Shown: positions 35,557-46,064, numbered from the stretch's first letter. The stretch: 64,000 bases of DNA from Mycobacterium sp. MFM001 (GCF_003402475.1 NZ_BFAB01000009.1:1-64000); one strand, 5' to 3'. Notes: generated from the sequence alone by a model not told the origin. Translations and numbers: made by a program.

Positions 35557-36033
35557 GTGTCTTTGGGCGACAAGATCGTCGGGATGCACTACCGCTACCC
35601 CGACCATTACATCGTTGAGCGGGAGAAGATCCGGGAATACGCGGTCGCTGTCAAAAACGACGACCCGGCGTTCTTCGAGGAAAAGGCGGCTTCCGACCTG
35701 GGCTACGGCGGCCTGGTGGCGCCGCTGACGTTCATCTCGGTGTTCGGCTACACGGCGCAGGCGGCTTTTTTCGAGCACGCCGACATCGCGACCAACGACG
35801 CGCAAATCGTGCAGGTCGACCAGGTGCTGAAGTTCTTCAAACCGATCCAGGTCGGCGACAAGCTCTACTGCGATGTCTACGTGGACTCGGTGCGACAGGC
35901 GCACGGCACCGACATCATCGTCACCAAGAACATCATTACCAACGATGCAGGCGAAGTAGTACAAGAGGCCTACACGACCCTGGCGGGACGTGCCGGCGAA
36001 GGGGAAGAGGGTTTCAGCGATGCCACTGCGTGA
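35557..36033 (+). CDS. hadA: (3R)-hydroxyacyl-ACP dehydratase subunit HadA
   Basis: A 158-residue hot-dog-fold protein, FAS_N/MaoC-like N-terminal type (MHYRYPDHYIVEREKIREYA, then LVAPLTFISVFGYTAQ). HadA lacks the catalytic Asp/His pair and acts as the substrate-binding partner of HadB in the FAS-II dehydratase that extends mycolic acid precursors. GTG start at 35557. Its 3' end overlaps hadB by 14 bases. In M. tuberculosis HadA is the target of thiacetazone and isoxyl after EthA activation. Confidence 0.95.
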   Translation: MSLGDKIVGMHYRYPDHYIVEREKIREYAVAVKNDDPAFFEEKAASDLGYGGLVAPLTFISVFGYTAQAAFFEHADIATNDAQIVQVDQVLKFFKPIQVGDKLYCDVYVDSVRQAHGTDIIVTKNIITNDAGEVVQEAYTTLAGRAGEGEEGFSDATA

Positions 36034-36448
36034 GTTCGATTCGGTGAAGGTGGGCGACCAGCTTCCCGAGAAGGTCTACCCGTTGACCCGCCAGGACTTG
36101 GTGAACTATGCCGGCGTCTCGGGCGACCTGAACCCGATCCACTGGGACGACGAGATCGCCAAGATGGTCGGCCTGGACACCGCTATTGCGCACGGCATGC
36201 TGACGATGGGCCTGGGCGGCGGCTACGTCACCTCGTGGGTCGGCGACCCGGGCGCGGTGACCGAGTACAACGTGCGGTTCACCGCCGTCGTGCCGGTGCC
36301 CAACGACGGCAAGGGCGCCGAGATCGTGTTCGGCGGCAAGGTGAAGTCGGTCGACCCCGAAAGCAAGACCGTGACGATCGCGTTGACGGCCACCACCGGC
36401 GGCAAAAAGATCTTCGGCCGGGCGGTCGCGTCGGCGAAGCTGGCGTAA
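36020..36448 (+). CDS. hadB: (3R)-hydroxyacyl-ACP dehydratase catalytic subunit HadB
   Basis: A 142-residue MaoC-like hot-dog protein, the same length as M. tuberculosis HadB. The hydratase motif is intact in GDLNPIHWDDEIAKMVGL, with the catalytic Asp and His, and AHGMLTMGLGGGYVTSW follows. It pairs with HadA (early elongation) or HadC (later elongation) in FAS-II. The ATG at 36020, inside the end of hadA, is preferred over the upstream in-frame start at 35990 because the family begins MPLREFDSVKVGD. Confidence 0.96.
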   Translation: MPLREFDSVKVGDQLPEKVYPLTRQDLVNYAGVSGDLNPIHWDDEIAKMVGLDTAIAHGMLTMGLGGGYVTSWVGDPGAVTEYNVRFTAVVPVPNDGKGAEIVFGGKVKSVDPESKTVTIALTATTGGKKIFGRAVASAKLA

Positions 36449-36450
36449 GC

Positions 36451-36951
36451 ATGGCGATCAAAACAGACATCCGCGGGATGGTCTGGCGTTATCCGGACAC
36501 CTACGAGGTGGGCAGAGAGAAGATCCGGGAATTCGCCAGGGCGATCAAGGCCGACGACCCGGCTTCCCTGGACGACGACGCGGCCGCCGAACTCGGGTAC
36601 GACAGCCTCGTCGCGCCGCTGACGTTCGCGACCATCTTCGCCAAGCTGGTCCAGAGCGACTTCATGCGCAGCGTCGACACCGGCTACGAGACCATGCAGA
36701 TCGTCCAGGTCGACCAGAAGTTCATCTTCCACAAGCCGATCATGGCCGGCGACGTGCTGCACGCCGAGATGCACATCCAGTCCGTCGACGAGCGGTTCGG
36801 CGCCGACATCGTCGTCACCAGGAACATCTGCACCAACGCCGCCGGCGAGGTCGTGCTCGAGGCCTACACCACGATGATGGGCAACGAGGCCACCGACTCG
36901 GTTGCCCTCAAGTGGGACATGGACGCCGGGCAGATCGTCAGAACGGCTTGA
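36451..36951 (+). CDS. hadC: (3R)-hydroxyacyl-ACP dehydratase subunit HadC
   Basis: A 166-residue paralogue of HadA (IRGMVWRYPDTYEVGREKIREFARAI, then LVAPLTFATIFAKLVQ) that replaces it in the HadBC complex for long-chain, meromycolate elongation. The start two bases after the hadB stop is supported by family length; a longer in-frame extension lies within hadB. It ends the hadABC unit; the region to trpT holds a TACACT hexamer (36977-36982) that may be a -10 element for trpT-secE-nusG. Confidence 0.95.
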   Translation: MAIKTDIRGMVWRYPDTYEVGREKIREFARAIKADDPASLDDDAAAELGYDSLVAPLTFATIFAKLVQSDFMRSVDTGYETMQIVQVDQKFIFHKPIMAGDVLHAEMHIQSVDERFGADIVVTRNICTNAAGEVVLEAYTTMMGNEATDSVALKWDMDAGQIVRTA

Positions 36952-37084
36952 TTAGTACCTAGCCGCGGCGCCGATGTACACTCGGACCTCGGGGTTTTCC
37001 CATCATCAGCACGCTTTCCGGCTTTGACCAGGCGGATGCGCGCGTCATGTGAGGCCCCGTGCGGGTTGGCCTGCCAACCGGCGA

Positions 37085-37157
<73 letters not shown>

Positions 37158-37221
37158 CTGAGGGAGCAGGAGATGGTGGACACTGGAAGGCGACCACCCA
37201 GTCGAACTTAAGGAGCATGCG

Positions 37222-38395
<1,174 letters not shown>

Positions 38396-38399
38396 CTGG

Positions 38400-38452
38400 G
38401 CGATTTCGGCGCGATAATCGTCGCTCAGCGACGAATACCGCGCCGAAATCGC
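38400..38452. repeat. Long perfect hairpin between nusG and rplK
   Basis: Arms GCGATTTCGGCGCG (38400-38413) and CGCGCCGAAATCGC (38439-38452) are perfectly complementary over 14 bases. Inside is a second stem, TCGTCGCT/AGCGACGA (38418-38434). It starts five bases after the nusG stop and ends 16 bases before rplK. No U-run follows, so it is not a classical terminator; it may be an inserted palindromic element, an attenuator or a processing site. Confidence 0.75.
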
Positions 38453-38468
38453 TGGAGAAAGGAAAACA

Positions 38469-38897
38469 ATGGCCCCGAAGAAGAAGGTCGTCGGGCTGAT
38501 CAAGCTCCAGATCGAGGCCGGGCAGGCCAACCCCGCGCCGCCGGTCGGTCCGGCGCTCGGCCAGCACGGCGTCAACATCATGGAGTTCTGCAAGGCGTAC
38601 AACGCCGCGACGGAAAACCAGCGCGGCAACGTGATCCCGGTGGAGATCACGGTCTACGAGGACCGCAGCTTCACGTTCGCGCTGAAGACTCCGCCGGCCG
38701 CCAAGCTGCTGCTGAAGGCCGCCGGCGTGGGCAAGGGCTCGGCCGAGCCGCACAAGACCAAGGTCGCCAAGGTGACCTGGGACCAGGTTCGCGAGATCGC
38801 CGAGACCAAAAAGGCGGACCTCAACGCCAACGATGTCGAGGCCGGCGCGAAGATCATCGCCGGTACCGCCCGATCGATGGGCATTACGGTCGAATAG
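38469..38897 (+). CDS. rplK: 50S ribosomal protein L11
   Basis: A 142-residue protein of standard length with the L11 N-terminal domain ([25 protein letters not shown] region) and C-terminal rRNA-binding domain ending [15 protein letters not shown]. It forms the GTPase-associated centre with 23S rRNA and L10-L12. An AAGGAAAAC SD precedes the ATG. Cotranscribed with rplA. Confidence 0.97.
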   Translation: MAPKKKVVGLIKLQIEAGQANPAPPVGPALGQHGVNIMEFCKAYNAATENQRGNVIPVEITVYEDRSFTFALKTPPAAKLLLKAAGVGKGSAEPHKTKVAKVTWDQVREIAETKKADLNANDVEAGAKIIAGTARSMGITVE

Positions 38898-39012
38898 TTT
38901 TCTCGGCCGCGTCGGACGACGATGCGGGCCGCTAGCGGCCCGAGGAGGAGTTCGACAGACAGAGTGGGAGGGCTCGCTTCGGCCCGCTTAGCAACCACAG
39001 ATAGGAAATCCA

Positions 39013-39720
39013 ATGAGCAAGAACAGCAAGGCATATCGCGCCGCCGCCGAGAAGGTGGACCGTTCGCGGCTGTACACCCCGCTGGAGGCGGCCAAGCTGG
39101 CCAAGGAGACGTCGTCGGCCAAGCAGGACGCGACGGTCGAGGTGGCCATCCGGCTCGGCGTCGACCCCCGCAAGGCCGACCAGATGGTTCGCGGCACCGT
39201 CAACCTGCCGAACGGCACCGGTAAAACCGCCCGGGTGGCGGTGTTCGCGGTGGGCGAGAAGGCGGCCGAGGCCGAGGCCGCCGGCGCCGACATCGTCGGC
39301 AGCGACGACCTGATCGAGAAGATCCAGGGCGGGTTCCTGGACTTCGATGCTGCGATCGCCACGCCGGACCAGATGGCCAAGGTCGGTCGCATCGCCCGCG
39401 TGCTGGGCCCGCGTGGCCTGATGCCCAACCCGAAGACCGGCACCGTCACTCCCGACGTCGCCAAGGCCGTCGCCGACATCAAGGGCGGCAAGATCAACTT
39501 CCGGGTGGATAAGCAGGCCAACCTGCACTTCGTGATCGGCAAGGCGTCGTTCGACGAGAAGAAGCTGGCGGAGAACTACGGCGCGGCGATCGACGAGGTG
39601 CTGCGGCTCAAGCCGTCGTCGTCGAAGGGCCGCTACCTGAAGAAGGTCGTCGTCTCGACGACCACCGGGCCGGGCATTCCGGTCGACCCGTCGATCACCC
39701 GCAACTTCGCCGCCGAATAA
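39013..39720 (+). CDS. rplA: 50S ribosomal protein L1
   Basis: A 235-residue protein with family hallmarks: [61 protein letters not shown] and the C-terminal [19 protein letters not shown]1 forms the mobile stalk near the ribosomal E site and represses the L11-L1 operon by binding its mRNA in many bacteria. 115 bases separate it from rplK. Confidence 0.97.
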   Translation: MSKNSKAYRAAAEKVDRSRLYTPLEAAKLAKETSSAKQDATVEVAIRLGVDPRKADQMVRGTVNLPNGTGKTARVAVFAVGEKAAEAEAAGADIVGSDDLIEKIQGGFLDFDAAIATPDQMAKVGRIARVLGPRGLMPNPKTGTVTPDVAKAVADIKGGKINFRVDKQANLHFVIGKASFDEKKLAENYGAAIDEVLRLKPSSSKGRYLKKVVVSTTTGPGIPVDPSITRNFAAE

Positions 39721-39730
39721 CCCCTGCCGC

Positions 39731-39786
39731 CGAGTGTGAATCCTGCGACGGCCCACCGGCGCGTCGCGTCGTGAGATTCACACTCG
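39731..39786. repeat. Intergenic hairpin between converging rplA and the sigma factor gene
   Basis: CGAGTGTGAATC (39731-39742) and GATTCACACTCG (39775-39786) are perfectly complementary; a GC-rich inner stem (GCGACG/CGTCGC) lies between. The right arm overlaps the last bases of the sigma-factor gene. It is positioned as a shared transcription barrier for the two converging genes. Confidence 0.7.
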
Positions 39787-41004
39787 ACGCGGGGAAAGTT
39801 CGGCGATCCGGCGCTGTAGGAAGGCTCGGGCCGGCTCGGATCCGGTGCAGGTCAACGCCTTTCGATACCAGGTCGCCGCTTCGGCGGCCCGGCCGTCGCG
39901 GCGTAACAGATCCGCGCGGATCGACGGCACCAGCGCCGAGCGGGCCAGCCGCGGGTCGTCGGCCACCACGTCCAGGGCGGCCAGCCCGGCGGCGTAGCCG
40001 TCCCGAAAGCCCACGGCCAGAGCGCGATTCGCGCGTGTCACCGGCGAGTCGGCGATGGCCAGCAGCCGGTCGTAGGCGGTGCAGATCGTCGCCCAGTCGG
40101 TCTGCTCCCAGCTGGGTGCCGTCGCATGCACGGCGGCGATCACGGCCTGAGGCAGATACGGCCCGCTCGATCCCTCCGCCCGCCGCAGCCGGTCCAGGCC
40201 GCGGGCGATGCGGCCGCGGTCCCAGCGGCTGCGGTCCTGCTCGTCGAGCGGGATCAACGCCCCGGCGGCGTCGACCCGGGTTGTCCGTCGCGAATCATGA
40301 AGCAGCACAAGGCCTGCCAGCGCGTGGGCCTCTCGCTCCGAAGGCATCAGCGCGCACAGCTCGCCGGCCAGCCGGACGCCCTCGTCGCACAGCTCGTCGC
40401 GGATTGCCGACGGCCCCGCTGTCGACCAATACCCCTCGGTGAACACCGAGTAGATGCAGCCCAGCACATGCGGGACCCGTTCGGCCAGCAGCTCGGCCGG
40501 CGGAACCCGCAGGGGGATGTTGGCGTGCCGAACCTTGTTCTTGGCGCGGGTGATTCGCTGACCCACCGCGGCCTCGGTTTGCAGCAGCACCCGGGCGATC
40601 TCGGCGACGGTCAGCCCGGAGACCAGCCGCAGCGTCAACGCCAGCTGCGAGACCCGGTCGAGTGCGGGATGGGCGCAGGTGAACATCATCCGCAGCTCGT
40701 CGTCGCGGACCGGATGCGGGTCGGAGCTGTCGGTTCGCGCCCTGATCTGCTCGACCACGGCTGCCAATTCCTTTCCCGGGCGCGCTGATTCGCGGCGCAG
40801 CCGATCGCGGGCGCGGTTGCGCGCCACCGTCAGCAGCCATGCGCCCGGCTTGTCGGGCACGCCGTTGCGGGGCCATACCCGCAGCGCCTCGGCGCAGGCT
40901 TCCTGGACGGCGTCTTCGGCGACGGTGAGGTCGCCCGACCAGCGGGCCAGTGCCGCCACGGTCGGGCCCCATTCCTGCCGGAAGACGCCGTCCAGGTTGG
41001 CCAT
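39778..41004 (-). CDS. ECF sigma factor of the ECF42 type
   Basis: A 408-residue protein. Sigma region 2 lies at about residues 10-80 (DLTVAEDAVQEACAEALRVWP; PGAWLLTVARNRARDRLRRES). Region 4 is near residues 115-165 (LALTLRLVSGLTVAEIARVLLQTEAAVGQRITRAKNKV). A long C-terminal domain of about 230 residues with TPR-like helices follows (DUF6596 type), characteristic of ECF42. These sigma factors have no anti-sigma partner and are encoded with DGPF (YCII) proteins, exactly as here, four bases downstream of one. The C-terminal extension is thought to control activity. Confidence 0.92.
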   Translation of the reverse strand: MANLDGVFRQEWGPTVAALARWSGDLTVAEDAVQEACAEALRVWPRNGVPDKPGAWLLTVARNRARDRLRRESARPGKELAAVVEQIRARTDSSDPHPVRDDELRMMFTCAHPALDRVSQLALTLRLVSGLTVAEIARVLLQTEAAVGQRITRAKNKVRHANIPLRVPPAELLAERVPHVLGCIYSVFTEGYWSTAGPSAIRDELCDEGVRLAGELCALMPSEREAHALAGLVLLHDSRRTTRVDAAGALIPLDEQDRSRWDRGRIARGLDRLRRAEGSSGPYLPQAVIAAVHATAPSWEQTDWATICTAYDRLLAIADSPVTRANRALAVGFRDGYAAGLAALDVVADDPRLARSALVPSIRADLLRRDGRAAEAATWYRKALTCTGSEPARAFLQRRIAELSPRRV

Positions 41005-41008
41005 GCTC

Positions 41009-41710
41009 TTACAGGTGAGAGACTCCCGCCAGCTGGCGTAGCTCCACAGTCGAGGCGGGGATCATGCCGGCCAGTTTGACAGCCTCGTCGCGGTCGGCGG
41101 CGGTCAACAGGTAGAAGCCGGTGGCGATCTCGGCGCTTTCGGCGAACGGGCCGTCGGTCAGCAGCACCTCGCCATCACGCACCCGCACCGTCGTCGCGGT
41201 CGCCGGCTCATGCAGTGCGGCACCGCCGACAATGTGATCTCCTGCGGCAGTGGCGAATTCGCCGTGCCGTGCCGCTTCGGCCTCCCACTCGGGCGTGCCG
41301 GGGGTGTTGACCGATGCCGGGGGCTCGAGGAGCAGTGCCAGCCACTGCCCGCCGCCGGCGCGCGACCACTCCGGATCGAACGTGTGGTAGGTGGGCCGCA
41401 CTTCGATCGCGCCGTGCGCGGCGACCGGGACCTCGCGGGCGAGCGCCAAGGCCTCGTCGAGGTTGTCGGCTTCGAATACGTAGTAGCCGCAGGCAATTTC
41501 GGCGCCTTCGGCGAATGGGCCGTCGGTGACAACCGGGGCGTCCGGGCCGCCGGCGATGCGCGCACCGGTCGCTTGCGGGGTCAACGCGTCGCCCGCCCGG
41601 ATTGCCGAGGCCGACTTGGCGTGGAAGTTGTCGAACGCCGTCATCATGGCGGCCCGCTCGTCGGGCGTGTAGTCCCGCTCCTTGCTGATCAACAGGGCCA
41701 GGTACTGCAT
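41009..41710 (-). CDS. Tandem DGPF/YCII-domain protein
   Basis: A 233-residue protein made of two YCII-like domains in tandem. Each has the DGPF signature (VTDGPFAEGAEIACGYYVFEA near residue 60; LTDGPFAESAEIATGFYLLTA near residue 185) and a shared start pattern (QYLALLISKE; QWLALLLEPP). The duplication is clear from the near-identical signature segments. Usually one DGPF domain accompanies an ECF42 sigma factor. Start MQYLALL has SD GGAGGAG eight bases upstream. The role, possibly sensing or enzymatic, is unknown. It forms an operon with the sigma gene. Confidence 0.88.
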   Translation of the reverse strand: MQYLALLISKERDYTPDERAAMMTAFDNFHAKSASAIRAGDALTPQATGARIAGGPDAPVVTDGPFAEGAEIACGYYVFEADNLDEALALAREVPVAAHGAIEVRPTYHTFDPEWSRAGGGQWLALLLEPPASVNTPGTPEWEAEAARHGEFATAAGDHIVGGAALHEPATATTVRVRDGEVLLTDGPFAESAEIATGFYLLTAADRDEAVKLAGMIPASTVELRQLAGVSHL

Positions 41711-41851
41711 TTCGTCGTCTCCTCCGGTAGTGAGCGGAACCCTGTGCTCCACTCTCTACCTGTCCGACGAACGAGGCGACGCGAATCCGACACTGGGCTT
41801 GGCGGCGACCCGCTGCGCCCGGCTTCGCCGCGCTGGCGATCGCCGCTCGGC

Positions 41852-42745
41852 TTAAGCGGCGCCCGGCTTGAGGTAGGTGACCAGGCTGCAGTCGAGCATG
41901 TCCTCGCGGAAGTAGTGCTCGCAGCCGCGCAGGTACTTCATGTAGCGCTCGTAGACCTCTTCGGACGCGATCTCGATGGCCTTGTCCTTGTTGGCTTCCA
42001 GCGCGTCGCCCCACAGCCGCAGCGTCTTGATGTAGTGCAGCCGCAGCGAAAGCGGTTCGGGGACCACGAAACCGGCCTTCTCGCCGTGCTCGACCATCAT
42101 GTCGGTGGACGGCAGCCGTCCACCCGGGAAGATCTCGGTGACGATGAACTTGATGAACCGGGCGGTTTCGAAGGTGATCTTCTTGCCCCGCGCGTTGAGG
42201 GTGTACGGGTGGTAGCTCACGCTGCTCTGCACGGTCATCCGCCCGTCGTCGGGCAGGATGTTGAAGCAGTTCTTGAAAAACGGGTCGTAGTTCTCGTGGC
42301 CGAAGTGCTCGAACGCCTCGATGGACACGATCCGGTCGACGGGATCGCTGAAGTCCTCCCAGCCGCGCAACAACACCTGCCGCGAGCGATCGGTGTCGAT
42401 GCCCTCGAGGACCTGCTGGGCGCGGGCGTGCTGGTTCTTCGACAGGGTCAGGCCGATGACGTTGACGTCGTATTTTTCCACCGCGCGCTTCATCGTGGTG
42501 CCCCAGCCGCAGCCGATGTCCAGCAGCGTCATGCCGGGTCGCAGGTCCAGCTTGTCCAGATTCAGGTCGACCTTGGCGATCTGGGCTTCCTCGAGGGTCA
42601 GGTCGGGCGGCTCGAAGTAGGCGCAGCTATACGTGCGGGTGGGGTCCTGGAACAGCGCGAAGAAGTCGTCGGACAGGTCGTAATGCGCCTGGATGTCCTC
42701 GAAGCGCGTCCGCGTGTTCACGGGACTGACTTGCTTGTCAGGCAT
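41852..42745 (-). CDS. mmaA4: Mycolic acid methyltransferase MmaA4 (hydroxymycolate synthase)
   Basis: A 297-residue member of the cyclopropane mycolic acid synthase family, closest by eye to MmaA4 ([19 protein letters not shown], then [19 protein letters not shown]). The SAM motif is [29 protein letters not shown] and [21 protein letters not shown] are family hallmarks. It adds the distal methyl/hydroxyl group that starts oxygenated (keto and methoxy) mycolates. ATG 42745 matches the known N-terminus; 42769 is an alternative. It acts on FAS-II products, linking to hadABC in this window. Confidence 0.9.
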   Translation of the reverse strand: MPDKQVSPVNTRTRFEDIQAHYDLSDDFFALFQDPTRTYSCAYFEPPDLTLEEAQIAKVDLNLDKLDLRPGMTLLDIGCGWGTTMKRAVEKYDVNVIGLTLSKNQHARAQQVLEGIDTDRSRQVLLRGWEDFSDPVDRIVSIEAFEHFGHENYDPFFKNCFNILPDDGRMTVQSSVSYHPYTLNARGKKITFETARFIKFIVTEIFPGGRLPSTDMMVEHGEKAGFVVPEPLSLRLHYIKTLRLWGDALEANKDKAIEIASEEVYERYMKYLRGCEHYFREDMLDCSLVTYLKPGAA

Positions 42746-42829
42746 CGTGTGTCGTCGCCTTCCTGCCACCGATCATCGACTGGTGAAAGCACAATACCCG
42801 GCTTGGAGGGCGCGCTCGGTGTTCGGCAC

Positions 42830-43693
42830 CTACTTTGCCAGGGTGAATTGATTGACATCGATGTAGCCGATACGGAATCCGTTGGCGCAGCCGGTCAAGT
42901 AGCGCATGTACCGCTCGTAGACCTCCTCGGACTGGATCTCGATGGCTTTGTCCTTGTTGGCCTGCAGCGCGGCCGCCCATAAATCGAGCGTGCGGGCGTA
43001 GTGCGGCTGCAGCGACTGGCGCCGGGTCAGGGTGAAACCGGCGTTGGCCGAACGCTCTTGGACCATCTCGATCGAGGGCAGCCGCCCGCCCGGGAAGATC
43101 TCGGTGACCATGAATTTGATGAAGCGGGCCATTTCAAACGTCAGCGGGATGCCGCGCTCGATGCACTGAGGCCCGGTCAGCCCGGTGATGGTGTGCAGCA
43201 GCATCACACCGTCGTCGGGCAGGACGTCGTGAGCCATCTTGAAGAAGTCGTCGTAGCGCTCGTGGCCGAAGTGCTCGAATGCGCCGATCGACACGATCCG
43301 GTCGACCGGCTCGTCCCACTCTTCCCACCCGTGCAGCAGCACCCGCCGGCTGCGCTGGGTGTCCATCTCGTCGAATGTCTTCTGCACGTGGACGACCTGG
43401 TTTTTCGACAGGGTCAGGCCGACGACGTTGACGTCGTATTTTTCGATCGCCCGGCGCATGGTGGCGCCCCAGCCGCAGCCGACGTCGAGCAGCGTCATAC
43501 CGGGCTGTAAACCCAGCTTGCCCAGCGCCAGGTCGACCTTGGCCATCTGGGCCTCTTCCAGCGTCATGTCGTCGCGCTCGAAGTAGGCGCAGCTGTAGGT
43601 CTGCGTCGGGTCGAGGAAGAGCCGGAAGAAGTCGTCGGACAGGTCGTAATGGGCCTGTACGTCTTTGAAATGGGGTTCTAGTTTTCGCGCCAT
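42830..43693 (-). CDS. mmaA2: Mycolic acid cyclopropane synthase, MmaA2/CmaA1-like
   Basis: A 287-residue paralogue of the preceding gene. The sequence follows MmaA2 and CmaA1 ([45 protein letters not shown]; ending [12 protein letters not shown]), with SAM motif [12 protein letters not shown]. MmaA2-type enzymes form cyclopropane rings in meromycolates. ATG 43693 has a good SD (GGAGAGG). M. tuberculosis has four such genes here (mmaA1-A4); only two are present. Assignment as mmaA2 rather than another paralogue is by eye. Confidence 0.75.
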   Translation of the reverse strand: MARKLEPHFKDVQAHYDLSDDFFRLFLDPTQTYSCAYFERDDMTLEEAQMAKVDLALGKLGLQPGMTLLDVGCGWGATMRRAIEKYDVNVVGLTLSKNQVVHVQKTFDEMDTQRSRRVLLHGWEEWDEPVDRIVSIGAFEHFGHERYDDFFKMAHDVLPDDGVMLLHTITGLTGPQCIERGIPLTFEMARFIKFMVTEIFPGGRLPSIEMVQERSANAGFTLTRRQSLQPHYARTLDLWAAALQANKDKAIEIQSEEVYERYMRYLTGCANGFRIGYIDVNQFTLAK

Positions 43694-43818
43694 AATTGCG
43701 CCTCTCCAGGGTGTGACGTCGCAATACCGACTGAGCGGGGACGACGACACCCATACCCGCCGGACATGGTAATCGAACAGCCCTCACGGGCTGAATACGA
43801 AAACGGCGCGTCTTACGT

Positions 43819-44718
43819 TCAAGCCTCGGCGAAATTGCGGGTGAGTTCGGCGATCACCCGGTCCCACAGCTGCTCGGGAAGCTCGTGGCCCATGCCCTCG
43901 AACGGCACAAAGCGCGCGCCGCGGATGGCCTGCGCCACCGCGCGCCCGCCGGAGGGCCGCATCAGCTTGTCGGCCAGGCCGTGGATGACCACGGTCGGCG
44001 CGGTGATCTGCCGGTCGTAGCGGACCAGGCTGCCGCTGGCCAGGACCGCGCTGAAATGCCGGGCGATCCCCCACGGGAAGTAGCTGCGCTCGTAGCCTTC
44101 GATGGCTTCCTCGCGGATCCGCTGCTCAGGCGCCGGGTAGGCGGGGCTGCCGATGATCCGGGTGACCCGCACCGCGTTGTCGACGACGACGTCCCGCGGC
44201 GAGTTCGGCGGCGGGCCCTTGATCACGGCGAACAGCGCGCGCGGCGCCGGCGGCGGCAGGAACCGCCGGTTATTGCTGGAGAAGATCACCGCCAGCGACC
44301 GGGTTCGTGCGCTGTGGCGGGCCGCGACGATCTGGGCGATCATCCCGCCCATCGAGGCGCCGACGACGTGGGCGCGCTCGATGCCGAGGTGGTCGAGGAC
44401 CGCGACGGCGTCGTCGGCCATGTCCTCCAGCGTGTAGGGCGCCTTGCCGGGCAGGCCCAACCAGAACCGGATCATCCGGGGGAGCTTCCGGGGGGACTTG
44501 ACGCGCTCGGTCTTGGTGGACAGCCCGACGTCGCGGTTGTCGTAGCGGATGACGCGATAGCCCTCGGCGACCAGCTTTTCGCAGAACGCGGCGCGCCACA
44601 GCAGCAGCTGCGCGCCCAGCCCCATGATCAGCAGGACCGCCGGGTCGCCCGGGTCGCCCATGTCCTCGTAGTAGAGGTCGATGTCGCCGGACCGCGCGGT
44701 GCCCTTGCGGACCTGCAC
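43819..44718 (-). CDS. lipG: Alpha/beta hydrolase LipG
   Basis: A 299-residue alpha/beta hydrolase. The nucleophile elbow is VVGASMGGMIAQ (GxSxG), the oxyanion loop IMGLGAQLLLW, and the catalytic His is in EGMGHELPEQLW. GTG 44718 overlaps the last base of the upstream kinase stop (TAGTG). The equivalent M. tuberculosis gene (Rv0646c, lipG) also follows the mmaA genes and is reported to hydrolyse phospholipids and thioesters. Its location suggests a link to mycolate metabolism. Confidence 0.9.
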   Translation of the reverse strand: MQVRKGTARSGDIDLYYEDMGDPGDPAVLLIMGLGAQLLLWRAAFCEKLVAEGYRVIRYDNRDVGLSTKTERVKSPRKLPRMIRFWLGLPGKAPYTLEDMADDAVAVLDHLGIERAHVVGASMGGMIAQIVAARHSARTRSLAVIFSSNNRRFLPPPAPRALFAVIKGPPPNSPRDVVVDNAVRVTRIIGSPAYPAPEQRIREEAIEGYERSYFPWGIARHFSAVLASGSLVRYDRQITAPTVVIHGLADKLMRPSGGRAVAQAIRGARFVPFEGMGHELPEQLWDRVIAELTRNFAEA

Positions 44719-46064
44719 TAGACCTCCACGTCGCTTTGGTGCTCGCGGCTGACCTCGACCATGAAGTTGGCGAAGTAGCCGGTGAGCTGCGGGTCGGACA
44801 TCATCTGCCACTTGGGCGCCAGCAGCTTCATGTACCGCTCGACGTAGAGGAACTGCTTGCCGATCAGCACCAGCTCGCGGGGCAGTTTGACGTCGTAAGC
44901 GTCGGCGAGCGCGGAGAGTTGCCGGCCGATGTCGGCATACGACATGTCGCCCAGGGTCTTCATGGTCAGCGGCGTGGAGAACGCCTCCAGATCCTTGGCC
45001 GCCTGCGCTTCGGGCTTGACCGTGCCCACGGCGCCCATCAGCACGACGATCTTGCCGGCGGCGGCGTGGTCCTTCTTGACCAGCAGCGCGTAGACCAGCT
45101 CGCGGAGGAGCCAGCGGGTGCGCGGGTCGATGCGGCCCATGATCCCGAAGTCGAAGAACACGATGCGGCCCTGGTCGTCAACGTAGAGGTTGCCGGCGTG
45201 CAGGTCGCCGTGGAACAGGCCGTGCCGCAGGCCGCCCTCGAACAGGCTGAAGATCAGCGCCTTGACCAGCTCGACGCCGTCGAACCCGGCCTTGCGGATC
45301 TCGGCGGCGTTGTCGATGCGGATGCCGTGGACTCTTTCCATCGTCAGGACCCGCTCGGTGGTGAAGTTCCAGTACACCTCGGGCACCCGGATGTTGCGGC
45401 CCAGCGGCGAGGCGTGCAGGTGGGCGACCCAGGCCTCCATCGACTGCGCCTCGAGGCGGAAGTCCAGCTCCTCGGCCAGGTTGTCGGAGAAGTCGGCGAC
45501 GACGTCCTGGGCGGACAGCCGCCGGCCCAGCTTGGCCAGTTCGACGGCCTGGGCGAAGCGCTTGAGGATCTGCAGGTCGGCGGCGACCCGGCGGCGGATG
45601 CCCGGCCGCTGGATCTTGACGACGACCTCCTCGCCGCTGTGCAGGGTGGCGTAGTGCACCTGCGCGATGGACGCCGACGCGAACGGCTTCTCCTCGAACT
45701 TGGCGAACAGCTTGGCCGGCTCGGCGCCCAGGTCCTCGACGAAGAGTTTGTGCACTTCTTTCGGGTCGGCCGGCGGTACCCGGTCGAGCAGCCCGCGGAA
45801 TTCCCGGGACAGCGATTCGCCGAACGCGCCCGGGCTCGACGCGATGATCTGCCCGAACTTGACGTAGGTGGGGCCCAGGTCGGAGAAGGTTTGGGGGAGT
45901 TGCTTGATCACCTTCTGCTGCCAGGGGCCGCGGCCGGGGAGCTTGGTGACGATGCGGGCGGCGGTGCGTGTGAGCTGCCAACCCGTCGCGCCGATGCGGG
46001 CCGCTTCGACCGGCAACGGCACCCGGTCAAGCTTGGCTAGCTCGCGATGATTGTTGGAACTCAT
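44718..46064 (-). CDS. UbiB/ABC1/AarF-family atypical kinase
   Basis: A 448-residue protein. It carries the UbiB-family KxGQ motif (GPTYVKFGQIIASSPG), an Ala-rich loop replacement (FASASIAQVHYA), the VVVKIQRPGI lysine, the catalytic HGDLHAGNLYV and the FFDFGIMG metal motif. Members are ATPases that support isoprenoid-lipid synthesis (ubiquinone or, in mycobacteria, perhaps menaquinone or other lipids). It has no clear C-terminal membrane anchor. Translation is coupled to lipG. Equivalent to Rv0647c. Confidence 0.92.
   Translation of the reverse strand: MSSNNHRELAKLDRVPLPVEAARIGATGWQLTRTAARIVTKLPGRGPWQQKVIKQLPQTFSDLGPTYVKFGQIIASSPGAFGESLSREFRGLLDRVPPADPKEVHKLFVEDLGAEPAKLFAKFEEKPFASASIAQVHYATLHSGEEVVVKIQRPGIRRRVAADLQILKRFAQAVELAKLGRRLSAQDVVADFSDNLAEELDFRLEAQSMEAWVAHLHASPLGRNIRVPEVYWNFTTERVLTMERVHGIRIDNAAEIRKAGFDGVELVKALIFSLFEGGLRHGLFHGDLHAGNLYVDDQGRIVFFDFGIMGRIDPRTRWLLRELVYALLVKKDHAAAGKIVVLMGAVGTVKPEAQAAKDLEAFSTPLTMKTLGDMSYADIGRQLSALADAYDVKLPRELVLIGKQFLYVERYMKLLAPKWQMMSDPQLTGYFANFMVEVSREHQSDVEV

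Noticed and set aside
41210..42982. 590-codon plus-strand frame across the DGPF and mmaA4 genes
   Set aside because: It spans two unrelated real genes on the other strand and has Arg/Gly/Val-rich sequence typical of antisense frames.
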